This document shows, one piece after another, positions 42,981 to 52,076 of a stretch of 64,000 nt of DNA. Every line of letters begins with the position of its first letter. Position 1 is the stretch's first letter. The position numbers and the translations under genes were made by a program. Source of the stretch: Lachnospiraceae bacterium (GTDB taxonomy: Bacteria > Bacillota > Clostridia > Lachnospirales > Lachnospiraceae). The stretch covers positions 682,001 to 746,000 of the forward strand of contig JAKVNF010000002.1 of assembly GCA_022483465.1 (NCBI GenBank). The letters are read 5' to 3'. The notes under the pieces are model-generated. The model was not told where the DNA came from, ran no database searches, and saw only the letters and a list, made by a program, of their open reading frames with translations.

Positions 42981-44312
42981 ATGAACCAAACCGCTGTCTT
43001 TCAGCTTATCGTCCTGCTTGTGCTGATCGCCCTCTCCTCCTATTTTTCCGGTGCAGAAACCGCCCTGACCACGGTGAACCAGATGGCCCTGAAGGCCGAG
43101 GCCGATGAGGGAGACAAGAAGGCGGCGCAGGTGCTCCTGGTCCTGTCCCAGTACTCCAAGATGCTCTCCGCAATCCTGATCATGAACAACGTCCTGAATC
43201 TCTCCGCCTCTGCGATCGCGACCTCCCTTGTGATCAAGCTCTTCGGCGAGGGCGCTGTCTCCATCGGCACGGCGATCCTCTCCGTGCTCATCATCCTCTT
43301 CGGTGAGATCACCCCCAAGAACATCTCCAAGATCCAGTCGGAGGAGATCGCAAAGCGGGACGCCGGCGCCATCCGGTTTCTCATGACCATCCTGACCCCG
43401 CTCATCGCCGCCACCGACTTCCTCTCCCGTCTCATCCTGAAGATCCGGGGGATCGATCCGGATGAGAAGCACCAGATCACCGAGAATGAGCTCAAGACCT
43501 ATGTGGAGGCGGGCCACGAGGACGGCGCCATCGAGGGCGGCGAGAAGAAGCTCATCTACAACGTCTTTGACTTCGGCGACACCGTGGCCAAGGACATCAT
43601 GGTGCCTAGAATCGACATGACCTGCGTCTCCGAGGAGGCCACCTATGCCGATGTGATGACGGTATTCCGCCGGGAGATGTTCACAAGACTCCCGGTCTAC
43701 GAGAAGGATCACCCCGACAACATCATCGGGCACCTGAACATCAAGGATTTCATCGCAATCCGCAACAGCGACAATTTCCGGCTGCAGGACTTCATCCGGC
43801 AGTCCTACTACACCTATGAGTACAAGAAGACCGCAGACCTTTTGCGGGAGATGCAGCAGAATTCCGTCGGCATCACCTTCGTGCTGGACGAGTACGGTTC
43901 CACCGTGGGCATGATCACCGTGGAGGACCTCGTGGAGGAGATCATCGGAGACATCCGGGATGAGTACGACGAGGATGAGAAGGAGCAGATCCGCAAGTAC
44001 GACGACCGCACCTATCTGGTGGACGGCTCCATGAAGCTGGCCGACTTAAACGACGCGATCGGAAGCGACTTCGAGAGTGAGGACTACGACTCCATCGGCG
44101 GTCTCATCATCGAGGCCCTGGAGCGCCTGCCGCGAAACGACGAGATCGTCAAGCTCGCCGACGGCACCACCCTCCAGACCAAAGGGCTTCGCAAGAACCG
44201 GATTGTCCGGGTTTTGATCCGCCTGCCGGAAAAGGAGGAGGAAAAGGAAGAGCCCGAAAAAGGTGAGAAGGGCCGCGCTCCCGAGACAAAGGGGGAGGCG
44301 GAAAAGTCATGA
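42981..44312 (+). CDS. CNNM/CorC-type membrane protein with CBS domains (hemolysin-C family)
   Basis: A 443-residue protein. The N-terminal DUF21/CNNM membrane domain has three or four helices, starting QLIVLLVLIALSSYFSGAET and with NNVLNLSASAIATSLV. Two CBS repeats follow (VAKDIMVPRIDMTCVSEEAT and VGITFVLDEYGSTVGMITVE), then a CorC_HlyC domain (YLVDGSMKLADLNDAIG) and a charged tail. Family members are linked to Mg or Na transport. It overlaps the downstream transferase gene by 4 bases. Its native promoter is now 3.6 kb away behind an IS element. Confidence 0.93.
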   Translation: MNQTAVFQLIVLLVLIALSSYFSGAETALTTVNQMALKAEADEGDKKAAQVLLVLSQYSKMLSAILIMNNVLNLSASAIATSLVIKLFGEGAVSIGTAILSVLIILFGEITPKNISKIQSEEIAKRDAGAIRFLMTILTPLIAATDFLSRLILKIRGIDPDEKHQITENELKTYVEAGHEDGAIEGGEKKLIYNVFDFGDTVAKDIMVPRIDMTCVSEEATYADVMTVFRREMFTRLPVYEKDHPDNIIGHLNIKDFIAIRNSDNFRLQDFIRQSYYTYEYKKTADLLREMQQNSVGITFVLDEYGSTVGMITVEDLVEEIIGDIRDEYDEDEKEQIRKYDDRTYLVDGSMKLADLNDAIGSDFESEDYDSIGGLIIEALERLPRNDEIVKLADGTTLQTKGLRKNRIVRVLIRLPEKEEEKEEPEKGEKGRAPETKGEAEKS

Positions 44313-44932
44313 TCCTGCTCTCCTGCAGGAAGCTCCCGGAGCAGCCGGCCGGGCCAGAGAGGAAAGCGCTTGTCCGCACCATGCAGCGGTCGCTCCTTCT
44401 CTCGCTCCTTCCCAAGGTCACGGGGCGCACCTACGAGAAGCTCCCCGCACTCTCCCATCTTCCCGGGGGAAAGCCGTATTTTCTGGATGTCCCGGACTTT
44501 TTCTTCAACTTCTCCGACTCCGGCTCCTTTCTGATCCTCGCCGCAGGGACAGCGCCCCTTGGGATCGATCTGCAGGAGACGGCTTCCTCCCCCAGGTACC
44601 TGGCCCTTGCCCGCCGCTACTTTGCCGAAGAGGAGGCCGCGGCCCTCGCCGCTCTACCGGAGGCGGAGGGACGGCTTCTCTTTTTCCGCCTCTGGTCGAT
44701 GAAGGAGGCCTATTTCAAGCTGACCGGAGAGGGGATCTTTCACGGGATTGCAGGCTGCACCTCCCCTGCCTTTCTTTCAGGAGCGGATACCATCTGCCCG
44801 GTGACCAATATCCGTCCGGGCATCCCGCCCCAAAGCGCCTTTGTCCGGGCGCTTTCCTTCCCGGAGCCGGGGTATGTTCTGACCGCCGCCGCCAACACAG
44901 AAGCAGTGCTTGACCGCTTTGACTATGCATAA
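44309..44932 (+). CDS. Sfp-type 4'-phosphopantetheinyl transferase
   Basis: A 207-residue enzyme that transfers the phosphopantetheine arm of CoA to carrier proteins. The motifs are FFFNFSDSGSFLILA, the Mg-binding GIDLQE, and WSMKEAYFKLTGEGI, which holds the conserved Trp-x-x-Lys-Glu-Ala. The short form is typical of Sfp/Gsp/HetI proteins in Clostridia. The carrier-protein partner is not in the window. It overlaps corC by 4 bases and is followed by a terminator. Confidence 0.9.
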   Translation: MILLSCRKLPEQPAGPERKALVRTMQRSLLLSLLPKVTGRTYEKLPALSHLPGGKPYFLDVPDFFFNFSDSGSFLILAAGTAPLGIDLQETASSPRYLALARRYFAEEEAAALAALPEAEGRLLFFRLWSMKEAYFKLTGEGIFHGIAGCTSPAFLSGADTICPVTNIRPGIPPQSAFVRALSFPEPGYVLTAAANTEAVLDRFDYA

Positions 44933-44936
44933 TCAA

Positions 44937-44971
44937 GAGCTCCCGGGAGATTCTCCGGGAGCCCTTTTGTT
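44937..44971 (+). terminator. Terminator of the corC-PPTase operon
   Basis: A GCTCCCGG / CCGGGAGC stem (44939-44962) followed by CCTTTTGTT, directly after the transferase stop codon. Confidence 0.85.
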
Positions 44972-44986
44972 CCGTCCTGCTCTTTC

Positions 44987-45136
44987 TCATAGTCTTTTTG
45001 CCGCCTGCAGAAAGCCGATCCCCGACAGGAGCGCGGCAAACGCCCCCACCAGACACGCAATGCCGATGTCGCCGAACATCACGCACCCCATCAGGATCCC
45101 GACAATTCCCAGAACAATGAGCAGAATGCCAATCAC
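44987..45136 (-). CDS. Small two-helix membrane protein
   Basis: A 49-residue hydrophobic protein, VIGILLIVLGIVGILMGCVM then IACLVGAFAALLSGIGFLQA and a basic end (AKRL). Two transmembrane segments are predicted. I take the GTG at 45136, which overlaps the stop of the Cys-rich frame upstream (GTGA), so translation may be coupled; other starts are possible as no strong ribosome-binding site is close. No family recognised. Confidence 0.5.
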   Translation of the reverse strand: MIGILLIVLGIVGILMGCVMFGDIGIACLVGAFAALLSGIGFLQAAKRL

Positions 45137-45300
45137 CTTCCTGTTTTGTTCTCCTTTCCCGGGAGGTTGCAGCACTCCCGAATGATGCACCGCCCGCAGT
45201 GGAGATTTTTGGTGCAGATCTCCCCCATGCCGTCTGCGCAGTAGGCCCAGATGAGATCGTCTGCAGATGACCCAAAACTTTCCGGTTCCGAGCAGGCTGA
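45133..45300 (-). other. Cys-rich reading frame in phase after the EAL-protein stop
   Basis: Fifty-five codons follow the TGA of the GGDEF-EAL gene in the same frame, ending at a TGA that overlaps the GTG of the next small gene. The frame contains seven Cys, including ICTKNLHCGRCIIRECC, and its codons are GC-rich at third positions like real genes. There is no good start: the only ATG is at 45228 and lacks a ribosome-binding site. It may be a C-terminal domain lost to a stop mutation, a read-through product, or a small gene with an unusual start. Confidence 0.4.
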
Positions 45301-47310
45301 TCACTCAACCTGGATCTGTTCCAGGGGCGCCGGCCTCCCCAGAAAGTACCCCTGGGCTCCCCGGCAGCCCACCTGCCGCAGAAGTTCCAGCTGCTCCCTG
45401 GTCTCCACGCCCTCACATAGCGTGTTGAGGTGCAGGGCTCTCGCCATCCCGACCACAGCCTGCAGGAGCGCTGCAGAGCGCGTGCCGTCCCCGTTCCTGC
45501 GCTCCTGCGCATAGGCGTGCAGAAACCGGATGTCGAGCTTGATCAGGTTCACATCCAGGTTCTGGAGATTTCCCAGGGAGGAATACTCGCTGCCGAAGTC
45601 ATCCATCCAGACCTGGAAACCGCCCTCATGAAAGCGCCGGATCTGTTCCCGGATTCCATCCGAATCCCGGGAAAAGGCGCTCTCCGTGATCTCCGCGATG
45701 AGCAGCTCGTGGGGGATATGGTATCGATCCGCGGTACTCTTCACGTTTTCATAGACATCCCCGTAATCGAAATCATCCCGGCTGATGTTGAAGGACACCG
45801 GGACCTGCCCCAGTCCCTTCTGCGCCCGGAGCGGCGCCTCCCGGCATGCCTGTTCCACGATGTACTGATCCAACAGGCCAATCAGATGGTGCTGCTCCAG
45901 CACAGGAATGAAATCCGCAGGCGAGAGCAGCCCGCGATTGGGATCCTGCCAGCGGGCGAGGCACTCAAAGCCCGCAAGTTTTCCGGTCTGCGTGTCGTAC
46001 AGAGGCTGGTAGTACACCCGGATCCAGTGCTCCTTCAGTGCCGTCCTGTAGTTTGCCAGCACGTATGTTTTCTTCTGGAACTGTTCCTGGACGTCCGTGT
46101 CGTACCGGCACCAGGACCGCCGCGCGTTCTCCCGGATCTGTCCGCAGGCAAGCCGCGCCCCATCACAGGCGCGGGAGATCTCCTCCTGGGATGGCTTGTT
46201 CGACAGCGCCCCGTCATAAACACCGGCTTTCAACTGCAGTACGCTCCCGGAGGCTCTCCTCTGCACCTGCCGGGCCAGGTCTGCAAGCCTTTCCTCCAGA
46301 TCCCGATCCTCTGCAAGAACGAGGAAGTGGTCATCCGAGATCCGGCAGCAGAGGGCGTTTGGAAAGAGATGCCGCAGCTCTCCCGCTGCCGCCTTCAGGA
46401 TCCGATCCCCCTCCTCCATGCCGAACCGGGCGTTGTAGGCCTTCATGCCAAAGAAGTTGACGTATACGAAGGCAGGACTCTTTCCCCGCTTCCGGATGCG
46501 GCCGATCTCCCCCGGGGCTTTTCGATAAAAGGTCGACAGGTTCGGAAGACCGGTAAGGGCATCGAAGAACAGCTCACTCCAGGGATCGGATTGTATGCAG
46601 TAGACCGCCTCGTCCCCCCAGGTTCCGGAATTCACCCGGACAGCCAGATCCTCCCCTTCTCTTGCACAAAAGAGCTGGTTTCCGCGGCCGTCCATAGCGG
46701 CAATCCTCTCCAGAATGTCGGCATCCTCCCATCCAAGAAGCCACTGGGAGACGGACTCTCCCACACAGAAATCCCGGGCGGGTTTCAGGAGGCTTTTCAT
46801 GCGCGCATTGCAGTAGCGAAGCTCCCCACGGTCCTTCGTGACAGCCAGAAGCGCAAGGTCGCTCTGGTCCAGGAAGCTTTGCAGCGATTGCTCACAGGGT
46901 TTTCGCGGCTGTACTTGTGTCCATGCCGCTGCTGTCAGGTCGGCGTATTCCACGATCAAGACCCTCTCGCCGTCATCGAGGACATGGTGATGCCCCACGG
47001 CATGGATCAGGGTGCTGCCTGAATTCCTGCCAAGCGTTTCCCGGTAGACAATGTCAAGACCGCCTCCGGATGCAAAGCGCCGAACCTCTTCGGTGAGAAT
47101 CCTGGCATCCTCTGTCGGTACATTTCGATATCGATCTGACTCCAGGCGGCGAAGGAAGGCCGGTTTGTCGGCCTCATCCGCACCGCGCATCATGCAAAAC
47201 ATGCCGTCTGAAACACAGACAACCCGCTTCCTTTTCCCCTCAAACTGGTACACCGCGATCGCATGCTCTGCATGCTCGATCCCGGCGTTCAGGATCTCCC
47301 AATCTGTCAT
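45301..47310 (-). CDS. GGDEF-EAL domain protein with degenerate GGDEF site
   Basis: A 669-residue protein for cyclic-di-GMP signalling. The start is the ATG at 47310 (MTDWEILNAGIEHAEHAIAV). Two PAS-like regions cover about the first 270 residues. The GGDEF domain begins FDALTGLPNLSTFYRK, but the catalytic loop reads RISDDHFLVL instead of GGDEF, so cyclase activity is unlikely. The EAL domain has ECLARW for EAL, with Asn (NISRDD), Glu (EITESAF), DDFGSEYSSL, KLD and EGVET in place, so phosphodiesterase activity is plausible. No transmembrane segment is seen. Confidence 0.88.
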   Translation of the reverse strand: MTDWEILNAGIEHAEHAIAVYQFEGKRKRVVCVSDGMFCMMRGADEADKPAFLRRLESDRYRNVPTEDARILTEEVRRFASGGGLDIVYRETLGRNSGSTLIHAVGHHHVLDDGERVLIVEYADLTAAAWTQVQPRKPCEQSLQSFLDQSDLALLAVTKDRGELRYCNARMKSLLKPARDFCVGESVSQWLLGWEDADILERIAAMDGRGNQLFCAREGEDLAVRVNSGTWGDEAVYCIQSDPWSELFFDALTGLPNLSTFYRKAPGEIGRIRKRGKSPAFVYVNFFGMKAYNARFGMEEGDRILKAAAGELRHLFPNALCCRISDDHFLVLAEDRDLEERLADLARQVQRRASGSVLQLKAGVYDGALSNKPSQEEISRACDGARLACGQIRENARRSWCRYDTDVQEQFQKKTYVLANYRTALKEHWIRVYYQPLYDTQTGKLAGFECLARWQDPNRGLLSPADFIPVLEQHHLIGLLDQYIVEQACREAPLRAQKGLGQVPVSFNISRDDFDYGDVYENVKSTADRYHIPHELLIAEITESAFSRDSDGIREQIRRFHEGGFQVWMDDFGSEYSSLGNLQNLDVNLIKLDIRFLHAYAQERRNGDGTRSAALLQAVVGMARALHLNTLCEGVETREQLELLRQVGCRGAQGYFLGRPAPLEQIQVE

Positions 47311-47785
47311 GGTCCTACCCCATCCCGGTGCGGATTCCCGACTTTCCCTGGGGATCTCTTCCTTCCGGTGCCCGTTTCCAGGCCCCGGCCATCTGCTGTT
47401 CCACATCGCCCCACAGCAGGCGGCGTGTCACAAAAAGCCCTGCCCGCGAGGTACGGCAGGGTTCTCCCCTCCATGCACAGTTTCCAACCGGGCGCTGCAC
47501 TCAACTGTTTATGATTGTTAAATATTAGCGCAGTTTCCTGATCATGTGTAGCAAATATGAGAAAATGCATTATTTCCCTATCATCTGGTATTATTTTCCG
47601 TTCCAGATGATCTATTGTGTCTATAGTGTCTGTGAACGTCTTTCCAGATTGTTAATTATTTGTCAATATTCTTTCGATTGACTTCGCGTCAACAGGAAGA
47701 AGCAGACGGGGATTCCCCCGTCTGCTTCTTCGATCTGCTGTGCTCCCTGCATGGCGGCACTGCTTGTGTCCCACCATCGAAGAGA
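47311..47785. other. Intergenic region between the EAL protein and the glycan locus
   Basis: No gene is visible. The stretch holds the promoter region of the GGDEF-EAL gene (no clear boxes found) and the strong hairpin at 47696-47731. It marks the boundary between housekeeping DNA and the catabolic locus. Confidence 0.45.
47696..47731. terminator. Hairpin terminator at the boundary of the glycan locus
   Basis: A perfect 15-bp stem, GAAGAAGCAGACGGG / CCCGTCTGCTTCTTC, with a 6-base loop, lies 55 bp after the stop of the carbohydrate-binding-like gene. The built-in purine and pyrimidine ends act as A- and T-tracts on both strands. Confidence 0.85.
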
Positions 47786-48598
47786 TCACAGGGGACGATG
47801 CTCGTTCCCTATGACCTCGATCTGCGTCAGCGCCGGGAAGGGGCTGGGATCCTGTGACGGGATCAGCTTTCCCAGCTTCAGCCAGGAAATGGCGCGAAGC
47901 CCCGGCGTCTTTTCTGTTCCAAACCGAAGGACATGCGGGGAATCCGTCCGCTTTTCCATCGGGAACGTGCGGGATCCCCCGTCGGAAAAGGAAAGCGTCC
48001 CCTGAATCCACCAGTTGTCGTGCGGGAAATCCGCTCTGGTATAGAGCCGGATCTCAAAGATATCCACTTGTCTTCCAAAATCAAGCGAAAGCTCTGCGTT
48101 GGGATCCCGGTTGATTCCCCAGGACTCGAACGGCCACTCCCCATGGGAGTTCTGACAGATCACGCCATCGATCGCATTTCTGGCTGCAAAAACCGCCTCT
48201 CCCCGGGTCTCCACGTTTGCTGAGGCATGGGGATACACTTCCACCTTACCATGCTGGTCTGCCGGGTTGAGCGCAAGGTTCCGGATTCCGGACCACTCAA
48301 ACGCTTCTGCTCTGCGGATGAATGCCAGATGCCGGCTCCCGGAAAATGCATTTTCCGCAATTCCGGTTTTCTTTTCTCCAAATGGAATTTCATAGGCAAA
48401 TGCCTCGGTTTTGACAAAGACCAGGGAAGGTGCGATGGCCGCATCCGGGGAGAACACGTAAAAATGCTCCGGAGCCAGCCCGGAAAATTCGATGCTTGCC
48501 CCTTCCTGATATGTGCCCTCGAAAAAGAGGGATACTCTCTCCTCTCCCTCCGCTTTTGCCAGCTCCTGTCCCAACTCATTCAGCACCTGAATTTTCAT
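47786..48598 (-). CDS. Carbohydrate-binding-like (F5/8 type C-like) protein
   Basis: A 270-residue protein of predicted beta structure. The start is the ATG at 48598, with GGGAGG upstream. The C-terminal half has a discoidin-like pattern: an ARNAIDGVICQNSHGEWPFE stretch, then ELSLDFGRQVDIFEIRLYTR, WWIQGTLSFSDGG and a WLKLGKL strand, all typical of sugar-binding F5/8C modules. The N-terminal half is another beta-rich domain. No signal peptide is seen, so it is probably cytoplasmic. It diverges from the lyase gene and likely helps handle the same glycan. Confidence 0.6.
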   Translation of the reverse strand: MKIQVLNELGQELAKAEGEERVSLFFEGTYQEGASIEFSGLAPEHFYVFSPDAAIAPSLVFVKTEAFAYEIPFGEKKTGIAENAFSGSRHLAFIRRAEAFEWSGIRNLALNPADQHGKVEVYPHASANVETRGEAVFAARNAIDGVICQNSHGEWPFESWGINRDPNAELSLDFGRQVDIFEIRLYTRADFPHDNWWIQGTLSFSDGGSRTFPMEKRTDSPHVLRFGTEKTPGLRAISWLKLGKLIPSQDPSPFPALTQIEVIGNEHRPL

Positions 48599-48829
48599 CT
48601 TCCACCTCCCAACTTTTTGTAATCAGCATCTTATCTGATCTCCTCCGGCCGAAAAAGGCATCTTCTCTGGAAGTTCCTGCACTTTTTTTAGATTCTCCAA
48701 AGAAGCGGCAGAGTCTTTCCCGTACCTGGTGAAAATTGTGCAGGTTTTCCCAAAGAACTGGCATGGCCTTTTCCTGCCTGCTGCCCTACCATCCACAGTA
48801 CATCGATCACAGAAAGGTGGTGGATCACC

Positions 48830-50761
48830 ATGCCAATCCGAACAACCCATGTCACGCTGATTGAGGACGCTGTGCAGACCGCTCTGCAGGCAGGTACGCC
48901 CGGCGCGCTCCACTTTCACGCCATTACTGACCGAACCTTCTGGGACGAAAAAGACAGTGCGTTGAAAAAGCAGGAGCTTCTGGCTGCGGACAGTGCCGCG
49001 AAACTCCCCTGGCCGCCGCTTGTCATGACGGACTATCTGCGGTTTTCCAGAGACGGGAACCGCGCTGCATTTGAGGAAAAATACTTTTTCCGCAGGCGCA
49101 AACTCACCACGCTCATTCTCGGAGAGTGCTTTGCAGACCGCGGCAGTTTTCTGGATGACATTTTAGACGGCACCGGCCTGATCCTCGGAGAATCCACCTG
49201 GTGCCTTCCCGCCCACAATTCAAAACTGCGCGATCATAAGCAGGACAGTCTCCCTGATCCGGACTTCCCGATCGTGGATCTCTTTGCGGCAGAGACCGCA
49301 GCCCTTTTGGGTGTGGAAGAACAGCTTTTGCATTCTCCCTTTGAAAAAATCAGTCCCTATCTTCCCCGCGCGATCCGGAAAGAAATCCGGGAGCGTATCC
49401 TCGTGCCCTATCTCTCCTATCACTTTTGGTGGATGGGAGACGGCCAAAGCCAGATGCTCAACTGGACGCCATGGATCACCCAGAACGTCCTGCTCAGTGT
49501 CTTCACGGATCCAGACCTTACCCTGCAGGAAAAGACTGCGGTATTACAGCAGACGGCACTGTCTCTGGACTACTTTCTGGATGAGTACGGTGATGACGGC
49601 TGCTGCAGTGAAGGGGCGCAGTATTACAGTCATGCGGGGCTCTGCCTGTTTGGCTGCCTTGCACTGACTGACCGCATCCTGCCGCATTCCATGGATACCG
49701 TATTCCGGCACCCCCTGATCGCCGCGATCGCGGACTACATCCGGGCGGTACACGCTGACGGATCTTACTATCTGAACTTTGCCGACTGCTCTCTGCTTGC
49801 AGGTCATCGCAGTGCCCGGGAATATCTCTTTGGAAAGTACACGGGAAATGAGGATCTGGCCCGATTCGCCGCTGCCGATTACCGGCAGAATGTCTGGTTT
49901 GGTGCCGGCATGCTGGAAAAAGATGCGGATCAGGCGGTGGAACGCGCTTTTGCCACCGAGGAAGATGACGGGCGGCTCCTCTTATCTGAAGAGAATCTCT
50001 TTTATCATCTTCTTCAGATTGAGGCCCATGAGAGGATGATGGCAGAAGAGCCAGAGCATGCAGACGGACGGGATGTCTGGTATGAAAGTACGGGACTGAT
50101 GATCGCAAGAGACGCACGGACGGTGCTTGCTGCAAAAGCTGGCAGCAATGCCGACGCACACAATCACAACGATGTGGGGAGTGTCATCCTCTTTCACGAC
50201 GGCAGGCCGGTGCTCATTGATCTTGGCGTGGAGACCTACACACAGAAGACCTTCTCGGAGAGGCGGTATGAGATCTGGACGATGCGTTCCCTCTATCACA
50301 ATCTCCCCGCCTTTTATGATCACGAGACGGTGATCGAACAAAAGCCCGGGGCTGCCTTTCATGCAAGCGGCGTAGTCTGCTCTCTGGGAGAAGAATCCGC
50401 AAGTCTCTCCTGTGACCTTTCGGGGGCCTATGGAGATCCGCGAATCCGCCATGTGCTGCGGAAAGCAACGCTCTATAAGAACGCGCCCTGCTATGCGGTC
50501 ATCGAGGATCAGTATGACACCGACCTTGCCTGCGTCCTGTCTCTTATCACCGCAGACGAACCCGCCATTCAGAAGGATGCGTCCGGAGATTTTGTGATCC
50601 GCATCGGAGACCTTGCAACGGTTTGTGTCTCTGGCGCTTCCCATGTCCGCGCCGAACGCCTGCCGATTCAGGATCCCCGGCTGCAGAAGGCATGGAAACA
50701 TGACTGCTTCCGCATCCTCCTTGAGACAGCGGCGAAACAGCTGACCCTGAAATTTACCTGA
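48830..50761 (+). CDS. Heparinase II/III-family polysaccharide lyase
   Basis: A 643-residue protein with an N-terminal alpha-toroid and a C-terminal beta-sandwich, as in heparinase II/III-like lyases. The conserved segment is AKAGSNADAHNHNDVGSVIL, with the His-rich metal and catalytic site, then IDLGVETYTQKTFSERRYEI. The toroid includes YHFWWMGDGQSQMLNWTPW and GCCSEGAQYYSHAG. Such enzymes cleave uronic-acid polymers by beta-elimination and leave unsaturated ends, the substrate of the GH88 enzyme encoded downstream. No signal peptide, so it probably acts on imported oligosaccharides. Exact PL family not assigned. Confidence 0.85.
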   Translation: MPIRTTHVTLIEDAVQTALQAGTPGALHFHAITDRTFWDEKDSALKKQELLAADSAAKLPWPPLVMTDYLRFSRDGNRAAFEEKYFFRRRKLTTLILGECFADRGSFLDDILDGTGLILGESTWCLPAHNSKLRDHKQDSLPDPDFPIVDLFAAETAALLGVEEQLLHSPFEKISPYLPRAIRKEIRERILVPYLSYHFWWMGDGQSQMLNWTPWITQNVLLSVFTDPDLTLQEKTAVLQQTALSLDYFLDEYGDDGCCSEGAQYYSHAGLCLFGCLALTDRILPHSMDTVFRHPLIAAIADYIRAVHADGSYYLNFADCSLLAGHRSAREYLFGKYTGNEDLARFAAADYRQNVWFGAGMLEKDADQAVERAFATEEDDGRLLLSEENLFYHLLQIEAHERMMAEEPEHADGRDVWYESTGLMIARDARTVLAAKAGSNADAHNHNDVGSVILFHDGRPVLIDLGVETYTQKTFSERRYEIWTMRSLYHNLPAFYDHETVIEQKPGAAFHASGVVCSLGEESASLSCDLSGAYGDPRIRHVLRKATLYKNAPCYAVIEDQYDTDLACVLSLITADEPAIQKDASGDFVIRIGDLATVCVSGASHVRAERLPIQDPRLQKAWKHDCFRILLETAAKQLTLKFT

Positions 50762-50768
50762 GCAGCGC

Positions 50769-52076
50769 TTACTCTTCTTCGGTCTTGCTCTGGATGTACT
50801 CCCGGGGACTATGCCCGTCAACCTTCTTGAACACCTTGCTGAAATAGTAGGCGGACTCAAATCCCAGCGCGTCCGCCACCTCATAGATCTTCATGTCGCC
50901 CTGCAGGAGCATCTGCTTTGCCCGCTCGATCTTCTTGGTGTTGACGTATTCGGAGAAGCCGACCTCGGTATTTTTCTTGAAGATCACGGAGAGATAGGCC
51001 GCAGAGAGGCCGAACTTTTCGGCAACCTCGTTGAGCTGGAGCTTGCCATTCAGGTTCTCGTCAATGTAATCCTGAATGGAGGCAATCAGTTTGTCTTTGC
51101 CGGACCTGCGGTTCGCCCCTACCACATGGGAAAACCTGAGAACCGGCTCAGCGGGCGATGTCCTGCCTGCTGCGGTCATCGCCTCTTCATAGGTATCCGG
51201 AACAAGCGATAACTCGTTCACTGCCGTGCCGATTCCGAAGAAGACCGACACATTGAAGTAGTTCTGGATCATGGTCTGTGCGTTCAGAATGGCCTCCTCC
51301 ATGATATTCATCAGCTCCGCAACCGGCTGCTGCTCTCCAAAACCATACAGGAACGTAAAGTGGTGCAGATCATCCACGATGAACTCTCCGGACAGGTATC
51401 TGGATACGATCTCCTTTACCATCGAATAGCAGGAAGCACACAGGGTAACCATGTGCGGGTTGTCCGAAGTCTCCCCGGCCCCCGCAGCGGAAGCCCCTGC
51501 TTTTTCGGTCTGAATAACGCAGTATGCCGCAATGTACCGGTCGTAATTCAGGTTGATGCCCAGGTCCTTTCCCTCCTGCTGCAGGGCGTCCGCCTCGTAT
51601 TCCCGGTGCAGCAGCTTCAAAAAGAACTTCTGCCGGTACTCCTCCAGATTTTTCTGTTCCCCTTCTTTCTGGGAGGGATGCTGCTTCCGGTATCGGTCCA
51701 CGCGCTCCATGGCCCGCGACAGTGCAGCGCCCAGCGTCTCCTCCGAGAGCTCAATCTTCACAAGATAGTCCACCGCTTCCTGTGCCATGGCCTGCCGGGC
51801 GAGATCGAATTCCTCATAGGCGGTCAGCATGATAAAGACCGGAAGGCTCCCCGAGATCAGGTGGGCCTGTTTCATGAGCTCAATGCCATTCATCACCGGC
51901 ATCTTGATATCCGTAATCACAATATCCGGCTTTTCGCTCCGAATGAGATCCAATGCCTCTTTTCCATTTGCTGCTGCGCCGACCACCTGCACGCGGTCCG
52001 GATCGCTCTTGGTCAGCATAGACCGAAGTCCAACCTGCACCAACGGTTCATCATCCACGATCAGAATTCTGTACAA
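50769..52076 (-). CDS. YesN-type response regulator (receiver plus AraC HTH)
   Basis: A 435-residue regulator. The receiver has VDDEPLVQVG, the phospho-acceptor Asp in VITDIKMPVMNG, the Thr/Ser site MLTAYEEF and Lys in YLVKIE. A middle linker domain precedes the AraC-type DNA-binding part (LQLNEVAEKFGLSAAYLSVI, then YEVADALGFESAYYFSKVFK). It overlaps the kinase gene by 26 bases and converges on the lyase gene with a gap of only 7 bases. It probably activates the importer and hydrolase genes in response to an extracellular sugar. Confidence 0.92.
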   Translation of the reverse strand: MYRILIVDDEPLVQVGLRSMLTKSDPDRVQVVGAAANGKEALDLIRSEKPDIVITDIKMPVMNGIELMKQAHLISGSLPVFIMLTAYEEFDLARQAMAQEAVDYLVKIELSEETLGAALSRAMERVDRYRKQHPSQKEGEQKNLEEYRQKFFLKLLHREYEADALQQEGKDLGINLNYDRYIAAYCVIQTEKAGASAAGAGETSDNPHMVTLCASCYSMVKEIVSRYLSGEFIVDDLHHFTFLYGFGEQQPVAELMNIMEEAILNAQTMIQNYFNVSVFFGIGTAVNELSLVPDTYEEAMTAAGRTSPAEPVLRFSHVVGANRRSGKDKLIASIQDYIDENLNGKLQLNEVAEKFGLSAAYLSVIFKKNTEVGFSEYVNTKKIERAKQMLLQGDMKIYEVADALGFESAYYFSKVFKKVDGHSPREYIQSKTEEE

